In this document: positions 34,815 through 49,300 of the stretch, in pieces
Layout: the number at the start of each line of letters is the position of its first letter
Position numbering within the stretch: position 1 is the first letter of the stretch
Source of the DNA: Malurus cyaneus samueli
Lineage: Eukaryota > Chordata > Aves > Passeriformes > Maluridae
Assembly (NCBI GenBank): GCA_009741485.1
Contig: CM019227.1
Coordinates: forward strand, 12,439,647 to 12,503,646
Direction: 5' to 3'
Length of the DNA: 64,000 nt
The notes under the pieces: generated by a model
What the model saw: only the letters and a program-made list of their open reading frames with translations
What the model was told of the DNA's origin: nothing
The model's database searches: none
Made by a program: the position numbers and the translations under genes

Positions 34815-37800
34815 TATATAAACTGTAGTGTGAGAATGCAGTCAACAGGAAAAGAAGAAACAAGATGAAAAGAGCAAATCCATCTTTAATATTCTTTCCA
34901 GAGAAAGAATATTTGAGAAGGGTACTAAAATTTGAGAAGAGCACTACCAAAAGTAGCATTAAATAAAAAAATTCGTCTCTAAGCTCTCAAATGACTTCTG
35001 AAAAATAATTTAAACCAGTGGAATAACATTCCAGTTTATTTTTTCCAGACAAATCCTTTGAAATCAAATTCAGATACTGTATGTAGATATTTACAAGTTT
35101 CTAAAATGCACAAAAATATCATAAAGGCTCAGCCCTTTTTTGAGGCATAATTTAGTCACATACTTGAACAAGCGAGTAGCTGAATATGAGTCTTGCTTCC
35201 AAGGACTTGCATAATTTAGCACCCAGGTTCAGGAAATGACTCGAAGTAATACCAGCCTGATTCAATAAACTATTTGAAGACACAGGGTACTGAGTACTGA
35301 ATTTAATATTTGCTATATAGGTAATCAGATAAACAGAATATTGCTCCAGAATGAAGGTGTCTCTGCAGAAAGGGAAACATTCTCTAGCTCTGTTAACTGT
35401 TTTCCTGACAAACTACAGTATACAGAAATTGTGCAGAAAATCCAGCATCTGTGGCTAGAAATCTATGGCATCCCTGTCTTTAAAAACATTATTAGGGATA
35501 AGTCAAACCACTTAAGTGAGAGCTACACACAGATAATCACCACCTCTGGAAAAAAACTTTAATGTATTCTTTCCAGACTCAGTGAAAAACACTGCGAAGT
35601 CTTATAAACACTTCATAGCATCATGCAAAAATTTAATTACAATTTTAGGCTACTGCTGTGCTGAGTGTTTAGAGGAGAAGTTTAAAGTTCTCCAGAAGCT
35701 ATATTGTTTAATTTTTAACTCTTTTTGTCCTGTTCCTCAATACCTCTAAAAATATTTTGTTTTGCTTTTATGGAAGGGTACAAATGTGCAGGAACTGTTT
35801 CACAATTCATGTTAAAAAACTCCCAACTCTAAAGCTCTGCATTCAACAAAACACAGCATAACATCTTAACCTAATAAAGTACTGCCCTACTTTCTGATTT
35901 GCAGACCTCAAAATAGGAATTTAAATATTTTACTTTGGCACTGGGGCAAAATTACTTCCTAAGACAAATAAAAAATTTGAAAAAATTACCTTATCTCGGT
36001 ACTCCTTCCAGTCCTAGAAACTGTAGAAGCAGAAACTGTTACAAGACGTGACAATGTACATGATGTGAATCAGTAATGGGAAGCCACATTCAATTACTGT
36101 TGTACAATGGCATTAAGTAAGCGGAAGGGATGACAGAAAAGAAACATTTCCAGTGCTGCTTTTTCCTTTGGATGAAATGAGTTTGTGTAGGTGCAAAAAT
36201 GAACTAAAATTATAAGGCCAGAGTACAGGCATGGCACGCTCCTAAAGAAGAATCTCTCTGTTTATATCTTCCATATGCTGTACAAACACAAAACTAATGA
36301 TGTATCTGAGCACAAATACCACTTATTTATGAAAATTATTAATAAAATTATTTTGAAATAATATTAAAACCAACAATGATAAAAATAAAGGTAAGTATAT
36401 AGCAAAAAGTGAGAGGGTTTTGAATGCTGGACAGGTATACAAAGTATTTCCTAAAACTTCTATCAGTTACTATTAAGCGTGTCATTCTTTAAGGCTCATC
36501 TTCGCCCAGAGAGCTCCATCATTGATCTAATGCAGATTGTTCTTCATATTCTCTGTGTATGACTATATTAAAGTATAGAAAAGTGAAGATACATAGGGCT
36601 CACATCATCTTTCTTTTCAGTCAGCAGTTACTTGTGTTTTTTGTTTAGGCTCCCAAAGGGACAAGGGAAGGAGAAGAATAGATTTTCACTGAAAAATATT
36701 GCACATAATATATGATATCTACTTCCAAGTATTAAATTCAACCTAATATATGCAGTGATCAATAGATATGAACTTCATAGGGTAGTATGGCAGTGAGGCT
36801 ACAGCAATTAAACACCCTAAGTCACAAGCACTGTTGGTGGCTGTCCTCTGTCTTTCTACCCTAAGGGTTTTCTCTTGCTTGATGTACCAGTAGATTTCAT
36901 TATAAACATGATTTTTTTCTTATGCATATATTTTAATATGTAAGTTAAGCAATGGCAATTGCATCAGTTAAACATTCAACACTTAATCTCTTCTTCGTGA
37001 TCTTCATTTATCTACCTTATTTATTGTCAGATAATGCATATGTATATGCACAGGATTCTTTCCACATTCCATTACTGTTTATGAATTTTAAAAGCAAATG
37101 AGTTTTTTCTTTCTCCATAATAAAGAATGCAGCATGTTATTTTATGTACCACTAGGAGAAAACTGATAAAGAGGAAATGAAGCAGGGGAACAGAAAACAA
37201 AGTAAGAAATGAAATCCAAGTTCCTAATGCAGCAATGTAATGCCAAGAAACTGCTCCAGAGAAACTGAGTAACTGCCAGCTTTTCTACCTGTTGCCAAGA
37301 AAATGTTGCTGTGTTCACTGATCCTGTAATTAAACTGAGTATGTTCTGAAACAACTTCTTCTGAATTGTGCCATCTTCTGTGAAGGGGGAGGGAGCTTCA
37401 TTCCTATAACACACCAATAGAAAGATGGTTCTTCTCTGAAAAAGTAGGTAGAAGAGCAAGCTTGGTTTAATCATGTACACACGTTCTTTAAAGAAAAAAA
37501 AATAACATCTGGAAAAAGAAATCTTATTGCCTACAGACCTTTGGAGGGAAGCACAGAATTGCAATTTGCATCGTTCAAAATGCTCATGTGCAGGGCAAAG
37601 TTTTAATAGCTATCCTTTAATGTCCTGTAAAAATAAAAGCAGTCTTCTGCTGTTTTATCAATATTTTAAAATGTGAGTTATTAATTGCAGTGTCTTGTAA
37701 CAATTTCTTGCTATGACTTTTAATATTTAAGTTATTACAATTACCCATGATAGTCAAGGTATTTGAATACAAGTATGTCAGTAAACCAGACCATAGCAGT

Positions 37801-38023
37801 ACACTTCTGTTCCACATTTTATCACCAAGATTTTGTAAAGGCTGACTATATTCTTTTCACCTCTGCTATAGTTCTCTGGAATCTTCAGGTAAAGTTTTAT
37901 TGTACTTTGCACAGCTTTTCTCCATTCCTCATGGGTTAATGAAACGTTGGCTTTTCTTAGCTGGGTCATTCTTTTCTCTGTGGCGGGCTGTGCCACGTTT
38001 GTCACACAGAAGCCCAGAACAGC

Positions 38024-38135
38024 TGGCATTGGAAGGGAACGTGCGGAGATTGTGTAGCCCAATCTCCCTGCTGAAGCAGGTCTACTTAGAGCGGATTTCA
38101 CAGGATTGCATCTTGATTGGATCAAAAGTGTCTGG
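38024..38135 (-). mobile_element. Old CR1 LINE 3'-region fragment
   Basis: The diverged CR1 pattern is recognisable in order: GGCATTGGAAGGGAAC, CGGAGATTGTGTAGCCCAAT, CTCCCTGCTGAAGCAGGTCT, ACTTAGAGCGGATTTCACAG and GATTGCATC. The orientation is minus, like most CR1 in this window. The open frame running over it on the + strand is incidental. Confidence 0.78.
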
Positions 38136-41100
38136 ATCACTTAACAAAAATGTCAGAACGCCCTTGCTTCCAGAACAGTTCCCAGTATTCCACAGAAGAA
38201 ATTTGGAATCCCAGTGGAAGATGCCTGAGTTTCCTGCTAACTCCACTGCTCTCTTAATCTGTCCAAATGCATCCTAGGTATATTCTGAGAGTTGCTCATG
38301 ACCAATCCTCTCTTCAGGTCAAGAAAAACACACCCTGTTAAGCACTACACTTCCAATCATACCCAAAACTGAACCCATGTGCTAAGGGTCTTTCTGCTGC
38401 AGACTTAATCAAACACAGTTTTTCATTGTTGTGCAGATGTTTCCGAATAGCACAGAATAGCCAGAGCTGAGAACATTCAGTCCATGATGCATTTTAGTTA
38501 CGATCCCCTCTCCTTTTCCTTGCTACACCTCTGAGACAGGAGGGACTTGAAGGGAAATACAGCTGTGGCATTTGTGTGCCAAATCGCCAAAGGGTATCAG
38601 AAGCTCTTAGTGTCAGGTATTTTATACCCATCAAAAGCATCTATAACTGCCTCCAGCCCTGGAGGGATTCCAAGCCAAAAAGCAAGCTACTCCCAGAGGC
38701 AGCCCAGACTTTAGGAAAGCTGAGCCCTGAAAAGTTACTTGCTTCAAAAGTCACTTTCTGACGACATAAGATCTTAAGATGGCTACACTCAAAATTTACA
38801 AACCAGCACCTAATGTTATGCAGAAAGAGATTATGGTCTGTGAATCACGGAATGAAGGTGTGTTAACAGAAGAATACTCCCTCCCTAGTGTTATGAAGTA
38901 TTTTTCAACTTTTTGCTGTTCTCACACAATAGAAGTATTTAGAGTTGGACTCCAGAAGACTTTATCTGAGTTGTTCTCACTACCTTTTCTTTGATCCTCT
39001 TTCTCACATAAAGTGATAGCAACTGTCTGAACGTGCAGGCTGACATGTTCACTCTGGAGCAAGAGCTGAGCACAGCTGGCACCAGCACTCCACTTCATTT
39101 TCAGGAGAGTTGCTTTGTTTTAATTCTGTGTTGGCTTGTTTAGTTGATGAGTAACAGATCAGAGTCATTCACCAGACAGAAAACTCTGCTACTAATCTAC
39201 CTCCAAAACAAACTCAGAAGCAGAGCCAGGTCACTCTTACTTTCCTGGCTCGCATCTGTACTGCTCTCTTGCTGATATCAGCACTATCCACTGACTTCAG
39301 TGGACATGAATATGCCCAGGTGGTCTATTACTGATCATTGTTTCTATTCCTGACAGCAGCTAATTAATTCCTGTACTTCTAAGCCAATCTTTGGACAGTT
39401 TAGCAGAGAATGAACAGTTAGCTGATGGTGCTGATTCATTATCACCTGTTATTTCTCAACCTGTCAGCACTGATTCCAAATGCTTCTCTTCACATTTTCA
39501 CTGCTGAGCAGTTCCACTAGCTATGGACCAAGTAGCAAAAGGTTTCTATAGCTGAAAATTTTTGAGTGCTTTTCAACCATCACTAAATCTACAGCAAGAG
39601 CAACACAAAAACTTATGTATGTATTTTGACTTGCTGCAAGAAAGGCCAGAAGATAGATGCACAGCTACATTGTACCTGTTCAAAGGTGACCACATTCTGT
39701 AAATATTGGCTTTTCAGCAGCCTGTACAGTTGCGATCAGGAGAGCTAATAAAGCTGGCTAGCAGGCAGAGCTCAGCTCCTTTGAGCTGTTCATTGTTCCA
39801 GTGCTCTCATCCTCCAGTTCTGTCCCTGTCCTCGTGCCTGCCCTGACAACAGGGCGCACTGCACACTCAAGAGATACATGAGAGAAGCCACCGCCTTTCA
39901 GAGGCGGCATCACCAGCACAAAGCATCTTATGTGAGATGTACATCTCACAACTTGCATGAGGTTCTTAATCACATCATTTGGAGAGGGAAATTCAGTCTG
40001 ACAGACAGCCCTTAATGTTGCCAATGTATGACCTAGATTGCATTTCCCTAGATATTTTATGAGAATGTTATTTAAGACATTTTTCAAAAACCTTATTAAA
40101 ATTAAAATATACAACTGCCTGTTCCTCATTCATAAGAGCTGCTACCGTGTCATAGGGGGAAGTCAAACTTGCTTAACTTGGTTTGTTGTTCACAAATCCA
40201 TCCCATTCCTTACCCCCTGCTTCTGTTCTCGTTGACAGCAAATGATTTTGCATAGTTTATTTTACAATTTTTTATTTTTATACTTGGTGAAACAGAAAAT
40301 ATTTGGATTCCTGTATAAAAGTACTATTTACAGTTAAGTTATAGGAAAATTCGCCCATTCTTTGCAGTTTGCAATAATAAGACATCTAATTTGATCAAGT
40401 GCTTTTAGAATGTGAAAATTATTCTATTTCAGTGTATAGCAGCAAATCCTTTACAGCTGCACATAGCTTTAAAAAGATAAAAGAAATAACACCTCGTACT
40501 TCTTATTCTAAGACATGTTTTGATAATTCAGACAAGCTTTGCAACAGGTGAAGTTGTCTTTGAGATTGAAGGCCACACCAAACTCTTTTAGAGCAGTAAA
40601 GATATTAAATTATCTTTTTGTGAAGCAGATTGCATTCTTGCCATTGTTTTACTGGTCTTATGGGTTAAAATTAGTTGCTTGTTGCAGGGAGTTTTGGATT
40701 TGTTTTTAACCTCAATCTACAAACTATAAAAATTAAAAGTGTTTTTCTCTATGGATGTTTATTTTATGTATTACCACATATACCATTTGGAATATAACAT
40801 TAAGAAGTGCTTTTTATATACTCAAATGCATTTGAGTAAATTTGTAAAAGAAGATTTGACACATAGTGTATAGGTTAGTTCAACTGCTTACTTAACTGCA
40901 CTGATTGCGAAATGCTGAACTCAAACCAGCGCACACAGGATTTGTTTTAATTTATCTCTTTTGGAAGAAATAAAACATATAATTTAATCCAAATTCCAGT
41001 GCTGTGCTCTGAGTTTTACTAGTACATGCCATCTAAAATGTACTAATAATGCCAAAAAATGAAACACTGAGTGTTCTTCTATTTATTCTCCATGTATCAT

Positions 41101-42064
41101 TTTCTCATTTTGGGAATCAGGCTCTAAAGTGCTGGCAATTGAAATAATTGAAACCATACGTTTCAATAAGCTATTCCTTAATACAGACCTTGATTACCTT
41201 TGTGGTTGGTGTTTCCTTGTATCTACATGAAAAAAAGAATTGTCATGACACTTTTTTTATGCCATACCTACAACTCTTTCATTCTTACTAAAGGTTCAGG
41301 CAGAAGGCTGTGTTTTTCTCCTGAGATTTCCTGATAAATATGACAAATGCATTTCATCTGTTTAGAAAGATGAATATGCTTCAATTATGAGAAAGTAATA
41401 TTGCCACAAATCTTTATTGGGCCTGAATTTTATGGGATTAACTATTACATTTATAAAGATTTCTGGACTATTACAGTAAACACTTCTTTGCTCAATGGAT
41501 TTAGATGGCAATTTACTAAGTAAATCTGCAGGATCGTTCAATTACATTTTTAGAGTGAAACAAGGATGTGGAATTCTTTCTGAACAGAGTGAAAAAAAAG
41601 GTCTTTCCTTTTTTAGTTGCTACCACTTAGGGATATTTCAGACAGGCTGTCTATAGAGGACTCTGCCATCATAAAATAGTGATTGGAAGACTTTCTCAAT
41701 GCCTTCTATCGGTAAGGAAACAAGGCAGAAGAACCAGGTCCATTACTACCACGATTAGGGAATTGATTTTTTATAGCTATGCCAATAAAATTTTTCATCT
41801 AAATCTGCACTGTCTGTACAGTCTGGAGAAAGAGATGGACAGTAGAATAGTTGCCTTCCGGATCTATTTTTTTAATTGGAAAAAAAAGGGAGGCCATTCT
41901 CTGGCACCTGGAGTTTTGTCACTTTAGGACTACTACTGTTTGGCTTCAAATCACAAAACTGAGAGTGTCTCAAATAATCTATGTCATTATTTTATCAATA
42001 AAACTTACCAAAGTCTATATGCCAGGAAGCCAGCAAATCTGCTTTTAAGGACAAATATATCTCT
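38136..42064. other. Gene-free stretch
   Basis: No gene or transposon recognised. A short imperfectly spaced palindrome, TCCACTGA-CT-TCAGTGGA, lies at 39287-39304. Confidence 0.5.
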
Positions 42065-43395
42065 GAATCACAGAATCACAGAATCACAGAAGTACCAGGT
42101 TGGAAGAGACCTTCAAGATCATCGAGTCCAACCTCTGTCCTAACACCTCAACTAAACTAAATCATGGCACCGAGCGCCACATCCAATCTCTTTTTAAACA
42201 CGTCCAGGGATGGTGACTCCACCACCTCCCCAGGCAGGCATTCCAATATTTTATCACCCTTTCTGTAAAAAAGTTTCTCCTAATATCTAACCTGTATTTC
42301 CTGTGGCAACTTAACTGTGTCCTCGTTCTGTCAGTTGCTGCCCGAAAAAGAGACCAACCCCCACCTCACTACAGCCACCTTTAGGGTTTAGAGAGTGATA
42401 AGGTCACCTCTGAGTCTCCTTTTCTCCAGGCTAAACAACCCCAGCTCCCTCAGCCGTTCCTCATAGGGCTTGTGTTCCAAGCCCTTCACCAGCCTTGTTG
42501 CCCTCTTCTGGACACGCTCAAGTGTCTCCACGTCCCTCCTGACTGAGGGGCCCAGAACTGGACACAGCACTCAAGGTGCGGCCTACCAGTGCCAAGTAAG
42601 GGGAAGATGACTTCCCTGCTCCTGCTGGCCACACTATTCTGAACAGGCCAGGATACCATTGGCTTTTTTGGCCACCTGGGCACACTGTGACTCATGTTGA
42701 GTCGGCTGTCGACCAGTACCCCCAAGTCTCTTTCTGCCTGGGCACTCTCCAGCCACTCTGTTCCCAGCCTATAGCGTTGCAGGGGGTTGTTGCGGCCAAA
42801 ATGCAGAACTCGCACTTGGACTGATTAAACTTCATCCTATTGGACTCAGCCCATGTATCAACCATTCCAGGTCTCTCTGCAGAGCCCTCCTACCCTCCAA
42901 CAGATCGACACAGCTCCAGTTTAGTGTCATCTGCAAATTTACTAATGAAAGACTCAATACCTCATCCATATCATCAATAAAAATATTAAAAGAGCTGGTC
43001 CCAGTACAGACCCCTGAGGGACACCACTGGTGACTGGCTGCCAGTGGATGCAGCACCATTCACCACCACCCTCTGGGCCCGGCCTTCTAGCCATTCTTAA
43101 CCCAGCGAAGAGTTCCTGTCCAAGCCGTGGGCTGCCAGCTTTTCCAGGAGTATGCTGTGGGAGACAGTTCAAAGGCTTTGCTGAAGTCTAATAGACAACA
43201 TCTACAGCCTTTCCTGCATCCACCAGGCAGGTTACCTGGTCATAAAAGGAGACCAGGTTGGTCAAACATGACCTACCCCTTCTAAACCCATGCTGGCTGG
43301 GTCTGATCCCCTGAAGCCTTAGGTTATTTCTGGAAATTACATTCCTGCATGATGACAATACTATTTTAAGATGCATCACCTTCTGAAGGTAGCCC
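42065..43395 (-). mobile_element. CR1 LINE, 5'-truncated, about 1.3 kb
   Basis: Read on the minus strand, this is the 3' third of a CR1 element: the reverse-transcriptase C-terminal half of ORF2, a 3' UTR, and a terminal 8-bp repeat (GAATCACA in + orientation, three copies, 42065-42091). Recognisable pieces in order are QHGFRRGRSCLTNL (about 43280), SGVPQGSVLGP (about 43020), the catalytic FADD motif (42926-42937), DLLEGR.ALQRDLEWL, DLGVLVDSRLNMS (about 42700), and [20 protein letters not shown] near the end (42480). The pieces fall in different frames, so the copy carries several frameshifts and is dead. Its fairly clear motifs suggest moderate age. The 5' limit near 43395 is approximate. 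Confidence 0.97.
42388..43379 (-). pseudogene. Broken CR1 ORF2 (reverse transcriptase remnant)
   Basis: The reverse-transcriptase coding part of the CR1 element is scattered over several frames: 43188-43379, 42954-43172, 42832-43059, 42486-42815 and 42388-42570. The shift between SGVPQGSVLGP and FNIFIDDMDE near 43000 is seen directly, because the two overlap in different frames. The endonuclease domain and the N-terminal half of the polymerase are absent through 5' truncation. No function is expected. Confidence 0.92.
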
Positions 43396-46300
43396 CGGAA
43401 TGATTCAAGAAAATAATTATGATTATTTATATATGTGCACTAAAAGGTACCCAGCTATCCTAATCCTGTCCAGCTGTATCCATTTAAACAAGTTCCTATT
43501 CACCTTTCAGACAACACAAGCACTTCCCTATTGATATTACCTTCCTGCTTTTGTAAACTTCTGACACTTTCTTTTGCTGTTCTATTTGCTTCTCGATAAG
43601 AGCAGCTGCTTCATTCTGTTTAATATAAGGAGAATGCTGGGACTAACATAGTGCATGAGCTTAACAACATCCTCAAAAACATCAATTTCAAGGACTTTTA
43701 TATGTTAATTTGATAATATACTCATTTTTAAGCATATTGCACACATTCAAGGACAAATAAGATTTCTATTAAGATAATGGATTGAACTACATGATGTGAA
43801 AATTGCAAACAACAGGAGGGAAGGAGCAGTAATGGCAACTGGCCATCATTAGCCAATGCAGAGGGGACACTGAGGCAGGTGGCAGGTGTATGTCCAGAGA
43901 CAGATGCCCTTGAAGTACAGAAAGGCACAAAATATGAACAGGACAGGTAAAGAAAGATAAACAGGCCTGTGGTAGTGGAGAAATATTTACCTCATGGTAT
44001 TTAGCCCCATTTATTTCACAGTAGCCTGGATATGTCAAGGGGCATAAAACCTGAGATTATGTTGTACTTTAGTCGTGGAAGCCTTCTGAACCCAAATGCT
44101 TAATTTCCTCCTGAATTGTGTGAGTTGGTTTAGACAAAACAATTATTTGCCTAAGAACAGGATAAGCTAAAAGGTACATTTCAGCTTGTAGAGCAGCTCC
44201 TGTTTCTGACATTTCCTAGGGCCAAGCAAGTGCCTGGAAATCACCTTACTGAATTCATAAAGGTGTAAAACTCCTCCTGCTGCTCTAAATGATCAAGATA
44301 GAAAAATGTGTGAAAAATCATTCTTTCATATGCAAATGCTAGTTTGCTGCGAATGTAAGATAACAAAAGCACGTAGTGATTCACAATGGCTCTGGGAGTT
44401 CTTTGGATTACTGCGAGTAACTTTCAACTCTGTTTTTTTAAGCAGAAAATCAGTATTTTCAGTAAGCATTCCTGATTAGAGTCATGGCTTTATTTTTATT
44501 TTTTCTTTTTACTTTTTTGACCTTTTCTATCTGGGACAACATATTTGTGTTTTGTGAGCTTCCAAGGATGAAGGTTTTATTTCTTTCTTTCTTTCTCCCA
44601 GTTTGTGTGACTAGGACAAATTCTTTGGGAATGAATAGAAGCTATTTGGCCTACAAAACTTGTCCTTTTTTGGTTCTATCTTTCTCCCATGATGTCATGC
44701 AGTTATTTTTCTGAATGACTTCAATGTGTTTGCCTCAACAAGTCTGCTGTCTTATATTATTATTTTATTTTATTATTATTACTTTTCATCTTTTTTAAAG
44801 GTAAATTCCACCTTTTCATTAATAACAAACCCAAAACCAATAATAAAAAATCCCAAACAGGAGAACATTTTTCATTTTTTTTTTTCCTTTTGATTCACGT
44901 AATATCTGGGAAGTGTATTATAAGGAATTTGTAAGATGGTAAGTACTAAATGTGTCCTATAAATATCAGCTCCTGATACAATTTCTGTATTGGGAATCTC
45001 TGACAACATCAAGCTGACAGTAAATAATTAGTAGGTCTCATATATAATTTTAGTTTTACAGTTTTTCAAGCTGTTACTGTTAATACCTCTCTACTCCATT
45101 CTAATATTTAATTATGATGATGATAGAAGTATATTACGTTTGATACAATTACATTAGTAGGAATTAAAAAAATATTCCCTCCCCCCCCAAAAAAAAATTA
45201 ATCAAGTTTCCTAAAGAAAGGATTCAAAAGAAAGAAAATTATGAAAGAATTCTAAAGATTTCTGTGAAACGAAGATTTCTGTGGTAACTGGAAATGTACA
45301 GATATTTCCCTCTTGTGGCTTCAGAAGTGAAGGGGACAAATTCCAGATTGCTAAAATGGAATTTTTGATTGCTAAAACTGAATTTGTCAATATAGAGTTT
45401 GGAATAGCTAAGTGGGACAGCAAACCTGAATCTGATAAGAAGATGATTTGTGACACTGACTACATTTCCTGCCTAGCTTCTTGGTAAAACAAATTTGTAT
45501 AATCTGATTGTCGGCCTCTCAGTGCTAAAATAAATACAAAGTATTTGCTGAGAAGCTTGAGGAAAACTACTGTGCTCCTAGCAATTTTTTCTGTACTAGT
45601 GAGAATTTATAACAGTATTCTGTCTCTCGGAATATACTGGATTTAAGTGGCTACTGTGTAGACATTCTACCATTTATGGTGGATACAGTCAGAAAAAACC
45701 CAGCAAGGTGTCCCAAAGTCTGTGCCAGCAGCAGTTGTGACCTAGAGAACAGAGGTCCTTTCCACTGCCCTTGCCTGGGATGGCTGTTCCTCAAGAGATG
45801 ACGCTCATGGAAGAGACTCATGGACACTCACATGGCCATGGACTACAACAGTGTGGAAAAGAACTCCCTGGGAAGAATATCAATGGGTGTACAAAGCTGT
45901 CCCAATATCTCTGCTGTACCCTGTGACATTGCTCCAAAGATGGCACGTGTTATTTATATATTATTTAAAATCGCCACAAATATTCGGTGGCTGTTGGCTT
46001 ATTACCCCTTTACCCACTCAAGCCACATACCATAGCTGCTCAAAGATTCATTTTCATCTCTTAAAAATAAATTCAAAACCACCATAGTCACCCATTTTTT
46101 TTTGTTTCTCTGTTTCTGAAAAGTCTATGAAACTAAAATACAACATTATGAATTTTAATCCATTTTGACATTGAAGATGCATTCTATACAATTGATCACT
46201 GACAAAATTACACACCTTTACAAGGTCCTTTAACTAGCTTTTAGATTTGAACAATTTAAAATAAAAGTATCTGAATTAACACTCCACAAAATCCTGAGTA

Positions 46301-49300
46301 ACTTCAGAAGTTTTAAACAAAACTTCTAATTCTTTTTCCACAGTCCCAAATCACATGTAGGAAATAATGCCCCTTGGTTAGAAGCTCTGCTTTTTGAAAC
46401 TCTTTACATAGCTCTGTTATGTGCTGTGCCTTTATTTGCATTATCTCACAGTGTGTGCATTTATAATACAGCAGGTAAAGGTAATGAGGAGCTGGTAATA
46501 AAACATGAGAAATGAAGTCTTTGTGCTTCTCTCATGTTCTTCAATACCTCTCTAGGAAAAGCTCAGAAGAAATCCACATTAGAAAGCCACACAGAAAAGC
46601 TGTCAAAGACACAGAGTAGGCAGAAAAAGAGCCAGAAAACCTAGTCAAACAAATATTTGCACTATGGGAATGTGGTAAGTGAGTGTCTCTCTCTGATTAT
46701 CAAGATAAATTATGTTGTAACTGCCATTTCCCTCATTCTCCAAGTTTTCAATGAAATTCAGCTGGTTAAAATCTAACCTTTCCAATCAGAGCTTCTCAGA
46801 CTGTGGTCTCCATGAGTCAGAAGTTGCTCTATGAAATAACTGCAATTATTTTTCATGGGTTTTTAGGTGTTTGTTTGTTTGTTTTGGTTTTTGTTTGTTT
46901 GGACTTTGTTTTTTTTAAAGTCATGCACTTAAATTGCAACTCATGCAAAAAAAGAAAACATCCCATTCTGCAAAGGTAAATATAAGGAATGGAATTTAAC
47001 ACTTATACTATTTTTATTTATTTATAAGTCATTCTTTTGGCAACAATGCACGGGATTGTCTACGTATTTCTTTTTTCAACTAAACTGAGACATTCTGCTT
47101 TATATTTTCTGCATATTTAAAACACAACTATCTTACTCACTACCATAAACTACCATTGATATATAAAAAATCTGCTTCATTTCTTATAGGAGTATATACC
47201 AAGCTGTTTGTATACATATATGGTGGAGTAGGGGGACTATGCAATGTTTAAATAGAATTTTTAAAAAGAAAGCAGAAAACCCTTCCTTTTCTGTCTCTTT
47301 AGTTATAATTTTCTAATAGACTACTCATACAGATCAAATGATATAAAGGATAAACTGGTAATTTCTTTTTAAGTAACATTATGTATTAGTAATTTCATAT
47401 TTTTAATTTATAAATCATCTTGCAGTTTTCAAAAGATGCACTGTTACTGAAAAGATGCTTTTAAAAAAGGGTGGATCTAATAGGCAAGATGCATAGGATC
47501 CAGCAAGCTCACCCGAGTTTACTTATGGCACTGACTTATCAGAAAGTCAGTTATTCAAAATATTTTGAGTTACTAGAAAAATAGCATTTTCTAGGTTTAC
47601 ACAAACAGAAAAACTTTTTAGCACAGCTGCAGATAATTCTTAGCAATAAGTCAAATATTGAGGAGCTTGCTAGAATCCCTGAACAAGCTTTGCAAAGATC
47701 AATAGACTTAGGAGAAATATATAATCAACACAAAAGAATTGCTTACATGTCAATTATTTAATTCTAAATACTATGTTTATCTTGATAAAAATGAAAGCAT
47801 AAAATAACAAGTACCTGGAGTTAAAAGGAAGTGATTCTGGGGGTCTTATTCTCTCTATTGTGCCACTTGACAGACATATTCATTTGGCTGCAAACTAAGT
47901 TAAACTAAGATTTTGTACTCCGTATTTCTAACAGTCATTTGCACTAATTTTTGACAGACACTGGAGACAGCACAAGGTGAGATGTGACTTCTTGATTCCC
48001 CTTTGCAAGTTCCACATGTAGCTTTATATATGCGCTTATGAGTGTTTATGAGATGACTGGAATTTTGTTGCTTGAGATTTATTTCACTGCAGTTTTGCAT
48101 GAATGACAAATTCCTCCTGCTCTCAGTTTAAGATGTAAGTACCCAGACTGCTTATTCATAGTGCAGTCAGGAACCCAACATTTAAATAGACTAATCATAA
48201 AGTATTAGTCACCAAGAATCTTAATAATTAAGATGATTAGGCCTGAGAAAGGTCAACATTAAACTGATGTTCCCAGTGAATTATTTATTTTTGAATTTTT
48301 TTTTTAAACATCTGGATTCTTACAGAACTCCTAAACTACTTAGGATTTCTGAAAAATTATAATCATTACACTTCATATTTATTTAATAACTACCACAAGG
48401 AGTGACATGAATTACAGAGAATGGAATTAATGCTAAATTCTTGAAAATAATTAATTTATACAGCTACAAGTAACTCATATAAAGTGGTTCATACATAAAA
48501 TTGATTCTGTAAAGAAAAATCCCTAACTCACAAAGACAAAGCAAGTTCAGAACTTTTGCAATTCAATAGTTTTGCAGAATGCCTTGGACAGAATACGTCC
48601 TTTAAAGCATTACAATCAGATATAACTGTCATGTCTCAACTCTCTTAGCAGCAGGTGAAAAGGTTGAGTAACTGCAAACGCTTTGTAACCATTAACCATT
48701 GGAAATATCAAATAAGGCCAACCTTTTACATACTGTACTTTTTTCATGCTAGCCACATCCACAATTTAGGTTCATAACCTTTTATGCTAATTCCTCAGGA
48801 TAAAAGTGAGGAGGGGGGGGGAACAACTACAGTTCACTGCTGAGCAAGTGAAATGAAGCTGCTATTGGTTAAATTTTAACACACAGACCCGTGACCTGCA
48901 ACGACCAGAGAGCCAACATTCCTTTGGCCCTGCTGCCCTGGAAGGGGACAGGCACTGCCAGCTGAGATGCAGAGCTGACGGATGCAGTCAACTCTGGAAC
49001 CAAGAAATTCACCCACCTGGGCTCCCCAGCTGTAGACAAATGCTTCAGATAGGGCTGTGATAGTCTTGTCACTCCCTTTACTAATTTTTCATTGTCCTGA
49101 AGCCTCAGTAAATGGAACTGCCCTCCTAAGCCAGCTGGGTTCAGCTGAATTACCTTCTACAGCAGTTAGAGAAGAATTCTGAATTCATTATGCCAGAATA
49201 TCTGCAGTCCACTCACACTGAGATCTGTAAGGGGACAGACTGTAATCAACAGCTCTGTGGAACTCCTATGCACATACTTCATGTGGAGAGAGGTTATGGA

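Larger units (their letters stand above)
23008..38023. other. Gene-free AT-rich stretch
   Basis: Fifteen kilobases of AT-rich noncoding DNA. Apart from the small features listed inside it, no exon with plausible splice sites, RNA gene or recognisable transposon was seen. A T14 tract is at 26890-26903. Confidence 0.5.

Noticed and set aside
37142..37564. 140-residue minus-strand frame
   Set aside because: AT-rich, no recognised domain, no good exon context; length is compatible with chance in 64 kb.
37900..38277. 125-residue + strand frame
   Set aside because: Its centre is an antisense CR1 fragment, and the rest shows no recognisable domain.
39287..39304. Palindrome TCCACTGA-CT-TCAGTGGA
   Set aside because: Short, isolated and likely chance or an old repeat relic; no partner feature nearby.
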